In this document: in pieces, positions 1-6,677 of the stretch
How the letters are laid out: each line of letters starts with the position of its first letter
How positions within the stretch are numbered: the stretch's first letter is position 1
Source of the DNA: Gammaproteobacteria bacterium
GTDB taxonomy: Bacteria; Pseudomonadota; Gammaproteobacteria; GRL18
Reading direction: 5' to 3'
Assembly: GCA_030632625.1 (NCBI GenBank)
Contig: DAOVUK010000018.1
Span: forward strand, 1-15,198
Length of the DNA: 15,198 bases
The notes under the pieces: generated by a model
The model's input: only the letters and a program-made list of their open reading frames with translations
The model's database searches: none
Told to the model about the DNA's origin: nothing
Program-made: the position numbers and the translations under genes

Positions 1-136
1 ACAAATCAGCCATAACGCCCATGACAAAGGGCAACTGAACTTTCTTCTCTGCACCATAAAGTTCAACATCATATTCAATCTGAACTCTGGGCGCCCGATT
101 ACGGGCAATAAATTTTTGACTGCTTGCTTTAGCCAT
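1..136 (-). CDS. tssB: TssB (VipA-family) T6SS contractile sheath small subunit, N-terminal part
   Basis: This is the first 45 codons of a gene that runs off the left edge of the window. The translation starts MAKASSQKFIARNRAPRVQI and continues with a stretch reading EYDVELYGAEKKVQLPFVMG, which is the conserved N-terminus of TssB/VipA/ImpB. In this family the protein pairs with TssC to build the contractile sheath around the Hcp tube in the cytoplasm. The ATG (complement of 134-136) is preceded on the same strand by AGAGGGG about seven bases upstream, a good ribosome binding site that supports this start. It lies 218 bases downstream of tssA on the same strand, so co-transcription is likely, but a palindromic element sits between them. 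TssC would be expected next, outside the window. The call is confident although only the N-terminus is visible. Confidence 0.93.
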   Translation of the reverse strand, partial: MAKASSQKFIARNRAPRVQIEYDVELYGAEKKVQLPFVMGVMADL

Positions 137-143
137 TTTTTGA

Positions 144-150
144 CCCCTCT
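144..150 (-). promoter_or_regulatory. Ribosome binding site of tssB
   Basis: The minus strand reads AGAGGGG here, followed by a short A-rich spacer and the tssB ATG. It is the strongest Shine-Dalgarno sequence on the minus strand of this window and fixes the tssB start. Confidence 0.7.
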
Positions 151-195
151 TTTTTTAAGTTGTAAGTTGTATTTTCTAAAAACGCTTCCTCAGTA

Positions 196-321
196 TGCTT
201 TTGCTTCCCCCTTTTTCGCCTCAGGGCGCCTACTTTTGGCAAAGGGGGACTGAGGGGGGTTAAGTTGTTGATTTGCAACCCCCTCAATCCCCCTTCTAAA
301 GAAAGGGGGAAGCTAAGAGCA
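196..321. repeat. Nested palindromic repeat element (MITE-like) between tssA and tssB
   Basis: The outer arms TGCTTTTGCTTCCCCCTTT (196-214) and the complement of 302-321 match over about 19 bases with one gap and few mismatches. Inside, AAGGGGGACTGAGGGGGGTT (242-261) pairs with 277-295 with one mismatch and one extra base. C-tract and G-tract blocks alternate (207-214, 241-248, 277-295, 303-310), so the RNA or single-stranded DNA could fold as one long hairpin or as a cruciform of smaller ones. No ORF is present. The form is that of non-autonomous palindromic repeats (MITE, REP or RIT-like) that occur in many copies in bacterial genomes. I see no clear target-site duplication. It would lie in the leader of tssB within the tssA-tssB transcript. 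Multicopy status cannot be seen from one window. Confidence 0.75.
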
Positions 322-354
322 AAAAAACTGGTATTTCAATTAATGCCAAATCCT

Positions 355-1404
355 TTACGAACCATCCTGTACGCCACACACTTTTTCTGCCTGACTGACT
401 GCATCAGGCGTCAGGTCCTGTAAAATTTCCATAAAATCCATGAGTAATAATTTTTTCGACCGCTGCATCAGGAAAGGCACCGGACTGGATGGCTCATGTT
501 GTTCAAAATAGGTACAAATTGCGTCAATAGCACGAACCACATCTTTACGGTTATTAATGCCTGTTGAGAAATCAGCTGTGGCGGTATTGGCTGACAGACT
601 ATCGCTATTGGAACCTGCCGTTCCCTGCTCATCCAGAGCGGGTTCCACTCCTTGTCGCTGTTGAATTTTTTGCTGCATTAGTCTGAGAATATAGGTGAGC
701 TGAGTTTTTAAAGCAGACAGGTCGGGCGCATTCACTGCACCGGCTTTTTCAGTAGTGACTGCGACTATGGCCTGTAGTTGTTCAAGTGCATACTCAATCG
801 CTGTCAGCAGAGATTGCAGCTTTTCTGATTCGGTATCAAGAAAAGCGGCTTCAATAATGTCCATTCCAGGCACTTCGCTATCAGCAGGTGCCGCTATTTT
901 ACCTTCGGCAATTTCAATGTCATGCCAGGATAATTTCCCGAGCTGCATGGAATCGGCCAGAGGAATATGGATAACAGGGCCAATAATACTGTCATAGTCA
1001 TTTAATCGGGAGAGCAGGTTCATACGCAGAACCGGGTAGTCATCATCAGAATCCTGAAGGGGATACACATCATCCCAATAGTTTTGCAATAACTCATGAA
1101 TGAGTGCCAGGCCCTGACTAAGGCCGGAAAAACCGTTGCTATGCACCAGTGCACAGGTTAAATAAACGCTGATCTGAATATCATGACTGCGAGCTAATAG
1201 TTGATACGCCAGATCACGCACTTTTTTCCAGTCCGGTGGTTCAGCAGGAATAACGGAGTCGCCTGACTGACGTTCCGGGGTACCCTGTATTTCACGTTCC
1301 AGCAGAGCAAAATCAGGATCATACTCTAAATTCTCACCACACGGCATATCAGCAGAAATACTGCCGGCAAATCGTGTCAATTGTAAATCAGTCAGAGAAT
1401 CCAT
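355..1404 (-). CDS. tssA: TssA, T6SS assembly/cap protein with ImpA N-terminal domain
   Basis: The protein has 349 residues. Residues about 14-130 form an ImpA_N domain, with the diagnostic CGENLEYDPDFALLE at 22-36, EPPDWKKVRDLAYQLLARS around 55-73 and a YWDDVYP motif at 109-115. A variable linker rich in Gln and Ser follows (about 240-285). The C-terminal segment RKDVVRAIDAICTYFEQHEP and the SSPVPFLMQRSKKLLLMDF stretch after it match the end of TssA1-type proteins such as P. aeruginosa TssA1. Family knowledge: TssA binds the baseplate and membrane complex, primes tail polymerisation and may cap the distal end of the sheath. The ATG (complement of 1402-1404) has only a weak GAAAG-type ribosome site, but the protein N-terminus fits the family length. 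It is divergent from fha, as in P. aeruginosa HSI-I, and tssB lies downstream. Confidence 0.95.
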   Translation of the reverse strand: MDSLTDLQLTRFAGSISADMPCGENLEYDPDFALLEREIQGTPERQSGDSVIPAEPPDWKKVRDLAYQLLARSHDIQISVYLTCALVHSNGFSGLSQGLALIHELLQNYWDDVYPLQDSDDDYPVLRMNLLSRLNDYDSIIGPVIHIPLADSMQLGKLSWHDIEIAEGKIAAPADSEVPGMDIIEAAFLDTESEKLQSLLTAIEYALEQLQAIVAVTTEKAGAVNAPDLSALKTQLTYILRLMQQKIQQRQGVEPALDEQGTAGSNSDSLSANTATADFSTGINNRKDVVRAIDAICTYFEQHEPSSPVPFLMQRSKKLLLMDFMEILQDLTPDAVSQAEKVCGVQDGS

Positions 1405-1537
1405 CTTCTTTCAGCCTATCTTTTATCTATAGTCTAGAGCAACAGCTTACCTGAGTTATAAAATTATTTTTTATGGTATTTTTCTTTTCCGGAGACATAC
1501 AACTTCAAGCGTTAGGCTTAAAATAATCCCTACTTGT

Positions 1538-1552
1538 CTAATTTAATATTAG
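1538..1552. repeat. Short AT-rich dyad in the divergent promoter region
   Basis: CTAAT-TTAAT-ATTAG is a perfect inverted repeat with five-base arms and a five-base centre. It could be a binding site for a dimeric regulator, but in such AT-rich DNA it may be chance. Confidence 0.25.
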
Positions 1553-1724
1553 CCCAATGTTTCTGTTTTTTAAAGAAAAAAATGATTATTTCTTTCGATA
1601 AATAATATATTTACGTATAACCAACTGATATACAAGGACATTTACTTTAACATAAATCCAGTTTCAATAGTCTAGCGTGTACTTTTGCGCCTTCCGGACA
1701 ATTATTCCTGCTTATCAACATCCA

Positions 1725-1756
1725 GAAAAAGCCGGCTCAAAACTGAGCAGCCCGGC
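1725..1756 (-). terminator. Intrinsic-terminator-like hairpin reading on the minus strand
   Basis: On the minus strand the sequence forms a stem of GCTCA/TGAGC with a four-base loop, extended by a GCCG/CGGC outer stem with one four-base bulge, followed directly by CTTTTTCTGG. A GC-rich stem followed by a run of T is the hallmark of a Rho-independent terminator. On the plus strand no T-run follows, so orientation is minus. No recognisable gene lies just upstream on the minus strand (1760-1900). It would therefore end an unidentified short RNA, block antisense transcription coming back from fha, or act as an attenuator in a long tssA leader. Confidence 0.45.
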
Positions 1757-1764
1757 ACATTAGC

Positions 1765-1793
1765 TTGATTTCTATATTCAGTATAGCTATATT
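1765..1793 (+). promoter_or_regulatory. Candidate sigma-70 promoter for the fha operon (distal)
   Basis: TTGATT at 1765-1770 and TATATT at 1788-1793 are separated by exactly 17 bases, four of six and five of six consensus positions. Transcription would begin near 1800, giving a leader of about 100 bases before fha. A TATAGCTATA palindrome (1782-1791) overlaps the -10 box and could be an operator. The prediction is by eye in AT-rich DNA. Confidence 0.4.
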
Positions 1794-1875
1794 TAAATAA
1801 CCCTACTTCGATATTAAAAGAATTGTTTTGCACCTGGTTTGATCTAGAGATTAACTGAACTCCGGCACTACAGCC

Positions 1876-1884
1876 TGATATAAT
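1876..1884 (+). promoter_or_regulatory. Candidate extended -10 promoter immediately before fha
   Basis: TGATATAAT is a perfect extended -10 element (TGnTATAAT). There is only a poor -35 (CTGAAC, 1855-1860, 18-base spacer), which extended -10 promoters tolerate. Transcription would start near 1890, leaving a leader of about ten bases before the fha ATG at 1901 and no room for a ribosome binding site. Confidence 0.4.
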
Positions 1885-1900
1885 AATAAGTTGCTTGTAA

Positions 1901-3445
1901 ATGAAACTAAAACTACAGGTTACATCCTATAAGGGTGCAACTCCCGGCGACCCACTATCACTCAGCCTTGATCAACAATCTGCCACGATTGGCCGGTTAC
2001 AGGATAATACGCTGGTGCTGCCGGATGCCATGAGATACCTGTCCGGGCATCATGCCCGGATTGAATTCCGGGCACCTGATTATTATCTTGTTGATATCAG
2101 CACCAATGGCGTATTCATCAATCACTCGCCGACTCCCCTGGGTAATGGCAATAGTGTAAAACTGCAAAACCAGGTGCTGATCAGCATCGGTGATTATGAT
2201 ATCAGTGTTGAAATTTCTGCACACAGCCAGGAGATCCCGGCTGCTCACCCGGCTGCTCACATTGAACAGAGTGAATCAATCAGTGATTCAATAGAGTTTC
2301 CTGACGATCCGTTTGCAGATATTACGTCAGATCCGATTAAACAAATGATTGAGTCAAATGAACTCATACCGGACGACTGGAAAAGCCGCAAAGAAACCAC
2401 AACGGATCCTTTTGCTATACCCGCAGCAGGTTCTGCCAAAGCTGATTTTGAGCAGGCACCGGAACTTGAACGTGTAGCGTCTTATCAGGAAGCTTTTCAG
2501 CCATTTAAGGAACAAACCGGCTCAGCAGCAATGACTCAGGAAGCTGATGCCCTGCAAACGGATATTGACCAGGCTGCACCATCACCTGAGGAAGATATTT
2601 TTTCTGAAGACTGGTTTGTTAAAGACAAACATGATGAGCAGCAAAAAACTGACGCCCCTGTCGTTAAACCCCAAACAGCTGTAGCTAAACCCCAAACAGC
2701 ACCGCCCGCAAAAATACCTCAGCCGGCAAAAAAAGCGACCGCAGTTCATCAGCCCGAGCCCCCGGTTGAAGCGCCGAAAGCACCGCCTGTGAGCAGTGAA
2801 AACATCGCCCCGCCTCCTGCAGAGACACCCTGTCAGGATGATTTGATTCACAGTTTTCTGCGCGGTGCAGATCTTGATGATGAAAGACTGGCCAAAGCCA
2901 TAACGGCAGATACATTCCATACCATCGGGACCATGCTGAGAGCGTCCATTCAGGGCGCGATGGATGTGCTTGCCAGTCGCGCCCGAATCAAGAGTGAAAT
3001 GCATCTTGATGTGACCACCATCAGACCCATACAAAATAATCCCATAAAGTTTTCCGCCAGCGCTGATGAAGCTCTGGCGAAGTTATTACTGCAGCAGGAT
3101 AAAGGTTATCTGCTTGCCGAAGAAGCGGTTAACGAAGCATTCAATGACATTCGTGCCCATCAGTTGTCTGTCATTGTCGGCATGCAAACTGCACTGCTGG
3201 CAATCTTACAACGCTTTGACCCTGAAAAACTCGAACACAGACTGCAAAAACAAAGTCCGATGAGTGCCAGCATACCCATTCGTAAAAAGACCATGTTATG
3301 GGATTTATTTGAACAATTATATGAAGAAATCGGCCATGAGGCTGAAGATGACTTCTATCATCTGTTTGGCCAGGCTTTTGCAGAAAGCTATGATGAACAG
3401 ATCAATAAATTTAAAGCAGCAAAAGATGACATGTCGATTGACTAA
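1901..3445 (+). CDS. fha: Fha/TagH, T6SS forkhead-associated (FHA) phosphothreonine-binding regulator
   Basis: The protein has 514 residues in three parts. Residues about 1-105 are an FHA domain: ATIGR (28-32), LSGHHARIEF (47-56) and STNGVFIN (67-74). The phosphate-contacting residues GR, S48, H51 and NG are present, but the usual Arg of the SxRH signature is His50. Residues about 106-310 are a low-complexity linker rich in Pro, Ala, Glu and Gln, which suggests disorder. Residues about 315-505 form the C-terminal domain found in T6SS FHA proteins (TagH/ImpI/VasC). Family knowledge: Fha binds a phosphothreonine made by PpkA and promotes assembly of the secretion apparatus. The ATG at 1901 is chosen because the FHA fold begins at residue 2, although no Shine-Dalgarno precedes it. 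It is the first gene of the plus-strand operon; tssJ follows after 45 bases. Confidence 0.93.
   Translation: MKLKLQVTSYKGATPGDPLSLSLDQQSATIGRLQDNTLVLPDAMRYLSGHHARIEFRAPDYYLVDISTNGVFINHSPTPLGNGNSVKLQNQVLISIGDYDISVEISAHSQEIPAAHPAAHIEQSESISDSIEFPDDPFADITSDPIKQMIESNELIPDDWKSRKETTTDPFAIPAAGSAKADFEQAPELERVASYQEAFQPFKEQTGSAAMTQEADALQTDIDQAAPSPEEDIFSEDWFVKDKHDEQQKTDAPVVKPQTAVAKPQTAPPAKIPQPAKKATAVHQPEPPVEAPKAPPVSSENIAPPPAETPCQDDLIHSFLRGADLDDERLAKAITADTFHTIGTMLRASIQGAMDVLASRARIKSEMHLDVTTIRPIQNNPIKFSASADEALAKLLLQQDKGYLLAEEAVNEAFNDIRAHQLSVIVGMQTALLAILQRFDPEKLEHRLQKQSPMSASIPIRKKTMLWDLFEQLYEEIGHEAEDDFYHLFGQAFAESYDEQINKFKAAKDDMSID
2237..2260 (+). repeat. Perfect 12-bp tandem duplication in the Fha linker
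   Basis: CCGGCTGCTCAC occurs twice in direct succession and encodes PAAHPAAH. It is in frame and lies in the predicted disordered linker, so a length change would be tolerated. Confidence 0.8.
2665..2700 (+). repeat. 15-bp direct repeat with 21-bp period in the Fha linker
   Basis: TAAACCCCAAACAGC occurs at 2665-2679 and 2686-2700. The period of 21 bases keeps the frame and yields a repeated KPQTA peptide. Together with the duplication at 2237 it shows that the Fha linker evolves by short in-frame duplications. Confidence 0.8.
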
Positions 3446-3490
3446 ACGGCTAAATGATTTTTCAGTTAAGAAAATGGAGTGAACAGAATT

Positions 3491-3943
3491 ATGCTGTATT
3501 TTATAAGACCACTTATCATTTTATCGCTTCTATTCCTGTATGGCTGCAGCCCGTCACCCACTGTGATTAATGCCACACTCAATGCTTCCCCGGAAGTTAA
3601 CCCGGATTTATCCGGTCGTGCATCACCGGTGGTTGTACGTGTTTATGAACTGAAAAATATCGGTACCTTTGAAGCCGCTGATTTTTACAGTCTGTTTGAC
3701 GATCCCGAAGCACTTCTTGGCTCAGATCTGGTCAACTCCGTACAGTTTCATTTAAACCCGGGAGAAACACAAAAATATAATCATAGCACCTCACCTGAAA
3801 CCAATTATTTTGCTGTGACTGTCGCTTTTCGCAAACTTGATCATGCTATATGGCGGGATCACATGATTATACCCGTAGCCAAAACCACTAATTTAATCAT
3901 TCACATGGAAAAATTAAGCGTCAGCATCATGAAAACAAACTAG
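3491..3943 (+). CDS. tssJ: TssJ, T6SS outer-membrane lipoprotein
   Basis: The protein has 150 residues from the ATG at 3491. A lipoprotein signal peptide is clear: Arg6, a hydrophobic stretch (about 7-17) and a lipobox LYGC with Cys19 as the lipidated residue; Ser at +2 favours the outer membrane. The body shows the TssJ/VasD pattern, including VVVRVYELKNIGTFEAADFY and a LNPGET turn, with a length typical of the family. Family knowledge: TssJ is anchored in the outer membrane, faces the periplasm and binds the C-terminal domain of TssM. TGGAGT at 3475-3480 would serve the ATG at 3491 with a rather long spacer. A GTG at 3479 in the same frame would add four residues but would overlap that site, so I prefer the ATG. 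tssK follows after 36 bases. Confidence 0.92.
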   Translation: MLYFIRPLIILSLLFLYGCSPSPTVINATLNASPEVNPDLSGRASPVVVRVYELKNIGTFEAADFYSLFDDPEALLGSDLVNSVQFHLNPGETQKYNHSTSPETNYFAVTVAFRKLDHAIWRDHMIIPVAKTTNLIIHMEKLSVSIMKTN

Positions 3944-3979
3944 TATAAAGAGTTAACATAAAGGATCAGGGTAAACAGA

Positions 3980-5317
3980 ATGTCATGGAATAACAAAGTT
4001 ATCTGGACAGAGGGCATGTTTCTTCGCCCACAACACTTTCAGCAGCAGGATCGCAATATTCAAACATGGGTAGAATCTCGCTGTGGCGGACTGGGCCATT
4101 TCACCTGGGGCATCTCAAAACTTGAGATTGATGAACAACTTCTTAGCCTGGGTAAATTCTCAATTACCGCCTGTCAGGGGATTTTCCCGGATGGAACCCC
4201 CTTTAATATACCTGAGCATCACCCGGCACCAGAACCTCTGAACATACCCATAGAGATAAAAGAACAACTTCTGTATCTGGTATTACCTGTTAACCGTATC
4301 ACTGGCCGTGAGGTATCCAGCGATAATAATGAGGATAAACTCAGCCGCTACAAATTACAGGAAATAAACGTCAGAGATATACATACTGATGCCGAAATAA
4401 GCAATGCTATCATACAAAGTGCTGAACTCTGCACCCAAATCCGCTTATCCAGTGACAAACTGGATGCCTATGTGATCATCCCCATTGCCCGGGTGATCGA
4501 ACGAAAATCGGACAAGCAGGTGATTCTGGATAAAAAGTTTATCCCTACCAGTCTGTATTGCAGCGCTTCCCTCCAGCTTAGTTCATACCTTGATGAAATC
4601 AGCGGCATCATCAATCACCGGGGAGAAGCACTGGCTCAGCGTCTGGTATCACCCGGTGCAGGCGGTGCCTCCGAGATCATAGACTTTTTATTACTACAGA
4701 TCATTAATCGTTACCAGCCGCTTTTTACCCATTTTGTGTCATTGAGAAAATTGCATCCGGAAGCATTATTTCAGGTTCTGATACAACTCACCGGTGAGCT
4801 GTCAACCATGACCAAAACCAGCCACAGACCTGAAGCCTTTCCATTGTATGATCATGAAAATCTGAGCGGCAGTTTTGAACCGGTATTGCTCAGCCTGCGT
4901 CAGGCATTGAGCTGGGTATCCGAATCCAGAGCAATTCCCATCCCTCTGGAAAAATATAAGCACGGTATAGAAACAGCGGCCATTCATGACCCCGAACTGC
5001 TGCAGTCTGCAGAATTCGTGCTGGCCGTCAGTGCACAGCTGCCAACCGCTAAAATACAGGCTAATTTCCCACGCCAGGTAACCATTGCCACCGTGGAAAA
5101 ACTAAGAGACCTGGTTATGTCGCAGGTACCGGGTATCCAGCTGCATGCTCTGGCTGCAGCACCCAGGCAGATTCCTTACCATAAAGGAAAAACCTATTTT
5201 GAACTTGAAAAAAACAATGAGCTCTGGAAAGAACTTGAAAAATCGGGCTCATTGGCTTTGCATATTTCCGGTGATTATCCAGATCTTGAATTAGAGCTCT
5301 GGGCTATAAGAGGATAA
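3980..5317 (+). CDS. tssK: TssK, T6SS baseplate-membrane complex connector
   Basis: The protein has 445 residues, the usual length for TssK/VasE/ImpJ. The N-terminus SWNNKVIWTEGMFLRPQHFQ is the signature of the family. Family knowledge: TssK trimers bind the TssFG wedges of the baseplate with their N-terminal shell domain and bind the cytoplasmic parts of TssL and TssM with their C-terminal domain, so the protein docks the tail to the membrane complex. The start ATG is preceded by a modest CAGGGT. Its last codons overlap the ribosome binding site of tssL (AGAGGA at 5309-5314), and only four bases separate its stop from the tssL ATG, which suggests translational coupling. No abnormality is seen. 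Confidence 0.96.
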   Translation: MSWNNKVIWTEGMFLRPQHFQQQDRNIQTWVESRCGGLGHFTWGISKLEIDEQLLSLGKFSITACQGIFPDGTPFNIPEHHPAPEPLNIPIEIKEQLLYLVLPVNRITGREVSSDNNEDKLSRYKLQEINVRDIHTDAEISNAIIQSAELCTQIRLSSDKLDAYVIIPIARVIERKSDKQVILDKKFIPTSLYCSASLQLSSYLDEISGIINHRGEALAQRLVSPGAGGASEIIDFLLLQIINRYQPLFTHFVSLRKLHPEALFQVLIQLTGELSTMTKTSHRPEAFPLYDHENLSGSFEPVLLSLRQALSWVSESRAIPIPLEKYKHGIETAAIHDPELLQSAEFVLAVSAQLPTAKIQANFPRQVTIATVEKLRDLVMSQVPGIQLHALAAAPRQIPYHKGKTYFELEKNNELWKELEKSGSLALHISGDYPDLELELWAIRG

Positions 5318-5321
5318 TGAC

Positions 5322-6629
5322 ATGGCATCAGACGATCCATTTTTTTCTCCACCTTCAGACGATAGAACAATTATTCGTCCCAGACCCGGCGGCCGCTCTG
5401 CCGAGATCCGCCCTGATCCGGTCATGCAGGTACAGATCCCTGCCAATGAAGCCGCCATTCCCCGCCTGGGACATCTGAACCCTCTGGAAACTGCTTCATC
5501 CGGTTTACTGGCCTTACTGACACGGCTGAATAATTCCCGCACCCAATCTGATACAGCGGGGCTGAAAGAAAAAATCACCAATGAGATCCGGCAATTTCAA
5601 ATAAGCGCTCAGGCACAGGGAATTGATGCCCAGACTATTTCCAGTGCCCGTTATGTACTCTGTACCGTCCTTGATGAAGCAGTGCTGAATACCCCCTGGG
5701 GTCATAACAGCAGCTGGACACAGCAGAGCCTGCTCAGTCTGTTTCATAATGAAGTATCCGGTGGCGAGCGTTTTTTTCAATTATTAAAATCCCTGGCACA
5801 AAACCCGGCAAAAAACAGAAACCTGCTGGAACTAATGTATTTGTGTCTCGGACTCGGATTCAAAGGCCGCTACCAGCTCATTGACGGCGGCAGGGATAAA
5901 CTGGCCAGTATTCGTGAGTGGTTGTATCAAATACTGCAAAAAGAACGCGGCTATATTGAACAGACTCTTTCCCCTCACTGGCAGGGTATCAGTGACAAAC
6001 GCAACCCATTGATAAAATTAATGCCCTTATGGGTAATTGGTGCTCTGTCTGTAGGTCTTTTAAGCATTTTATTCAGTGTTTTCCTGTTCCAGCTGAACAA
6101 TGACTCCGATCCTGTTTTCCGGGAAATTTATACCATTAATCCACCCGCAATAAAAATACCCGTGCTGCAGGCATTTCCATTGCCAAAACCCAAACCCAAA
6201 CCCCAGATCACCTTAGCGAAATTACTGGATAGTGAAATCAATAGCAATCAGTTAAATGTGCTTGAATCAACAGAACTCAGCAGCGTAATCATTCGCGGTG
6301 ATAATTTATTCTCATCCGGCAGCACTGCAGTCAATGAATCGATAATACCGCTGCTGCAGACCATAGCCAGAGCACTGAATCAATTACCCGGTCAGGTTGA
6401 AATAATAGGCCACTCTGATAACGTGCCTATACGCAGTGCCCGCTATCCCTCAAACTGGCATTTATCCAAAGCCAGGGCCGAATCTGTAGCAGTAATTATC
6501 AAACACAATTTAACCATTCCTGAGCGGATCAGTATTGAAGGTCGTGCCGATCTGGAACCGCTGGCTTCTAACAAAACGCGTGAAGGCAGGGCTAGAAACC
6601 GTCGTGTAGAAATAATATTACTGAAATAG
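5322..6629 (+). CDS. tssL: TssL (DotU/IcmH) fused to a C-terminal OmpA-type peptidoglycan-binding domain
   Basis: The protein has 435 residues. Residues 1-45 form an extended N-terminus with a DDRTIIRPRPGG motif (13-24). Residues about 50-225 are the cytoplasmic DotU/IcmH domain, with LDEAVLNTPWG (117-127) and YLCLGLGFKGRYQ (173-185). One transmembrane helix lies at about 233-256. A PKPKPKP linker (289-294 region) leads to an OmpA_C domain (about 318-435) with GHSDNVPI (363-370), NWHLSKARA (378-386) and NRRVEI (426-431). This is the specialised or extended TssL form, as in P. aeruginosa TssL1, in which the periplasmic part holds peptidoglycan itself. TssL forms the inner-membrane platform with TssM and contacts TssK. 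In Agrobacterium the N-terminal Thr of TssL is phosphorylated by PpkA and read by Fha; Thr16 here is a candidate. The ribosome site is strong. Confidence 0.95.
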   Translation: MASDDPFFSPPSDDRTIIRPRPGGRSAEIRPDPVMQVQIPANEAAIPRLGHLNPLETASSGLLALLTRLNNSRTQSDTAGLKEKITNEIRQFQISAQAQGIDAQTISSARYVLCTVLDEAVLNTPWGHNSSWTQQSLLSLFHNEVSGGERFFQLLKSLAQNPAKNRNLLELMYLCLGLGFKGRYQLIDGGRDKLASIREWLYQILQKERGYIEQTLSPHWQGISDKRNPLIKLMPLWVIGALSVGLLSILFSVFLFQLNNDSDPVFREIYTINPPAIKIPVLQAFPLPKPKPKPQITLAKLLDSEINSNQLNVLESTELSSVIIRGDNLFSSGSTAVNESIIPLLQTIARALNQLPGQVEIIGHSDNVPIRSARYPSNWHLSKARAESVAVIIKHNLTIPERISIEGRADLEPLASNKTREGRARNRRVEIILLK

Positions 6630-6677
6630 CCACCAAAAATAATGGGTATATTACTTATATTAAAGGCTTTTTAACAC

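Larger units (their letters stand above)
1405..1900. promoter_or_regulatory. Divergent, AT-rich intergenic control region between tssA and fha
   Basis: About 500 bases contain no convincing gene on either strand. The region is clearly more AT-rich than its neighbours. It must hold the promoters of both the tssA-tssB transcript and the fha-to-ppkA operon. Visible elements are listed separately: two candidate sigma-70 promoters towards fha, a terminator-like hairpin on the minus strand (1725-1756), a CTAAT/ATTAG dyad (1538-1552), a TATAGCTATA palindrome (1782-1791) and two copies of ATAGTCTAG (1429-1437 and 1667-1675). I looked for GG-N10-GC sigma-54 elements and found none with correct spacing near fha. 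Confidence 0.6.

Noticed and set aside
196..321. CRISPR array or rRNA/tRNA-like element
   Set aside because: The repeats are inverted and unequal in spacing, with no direct repeat-spacer pattern and no cloverleaf.
1401..1900. Sigma-54 promoter for fha or tssA
   Set aside because: GGCAC occurs near 1754 and 1864, but GC follows at seven or eight bases and not ten; on the minus strand a candidate near 1440-1455 has nine-base spacing. None fits the GG-N10-GC rule.
2582..3034. A 150-codon open frame on the minus strand inside fha
   Set aside because: Its product is rich in Cys, Arg and Gly with no family resemblance, it has no ribosome site that stands out, and the plus strand encodes the conserved Fha C-terminal domain over the same bases.
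3479..3943. TssJ starting at GTG 3479
   Set aside because: That start lies on top of the TGGAGT that best serves as ribosome site for the ATG at 3491; the signal peptide is complete from the ATG. It remains possible.
6180..6204. Pro-Lys repeat in tssL as a DNA microsatellite of interest
   Set aside because: PKPKPKP linkers are ordinary spacers between membrane helix and peptidoglycan-binding domain in TonB- and OmpA-like proteins.
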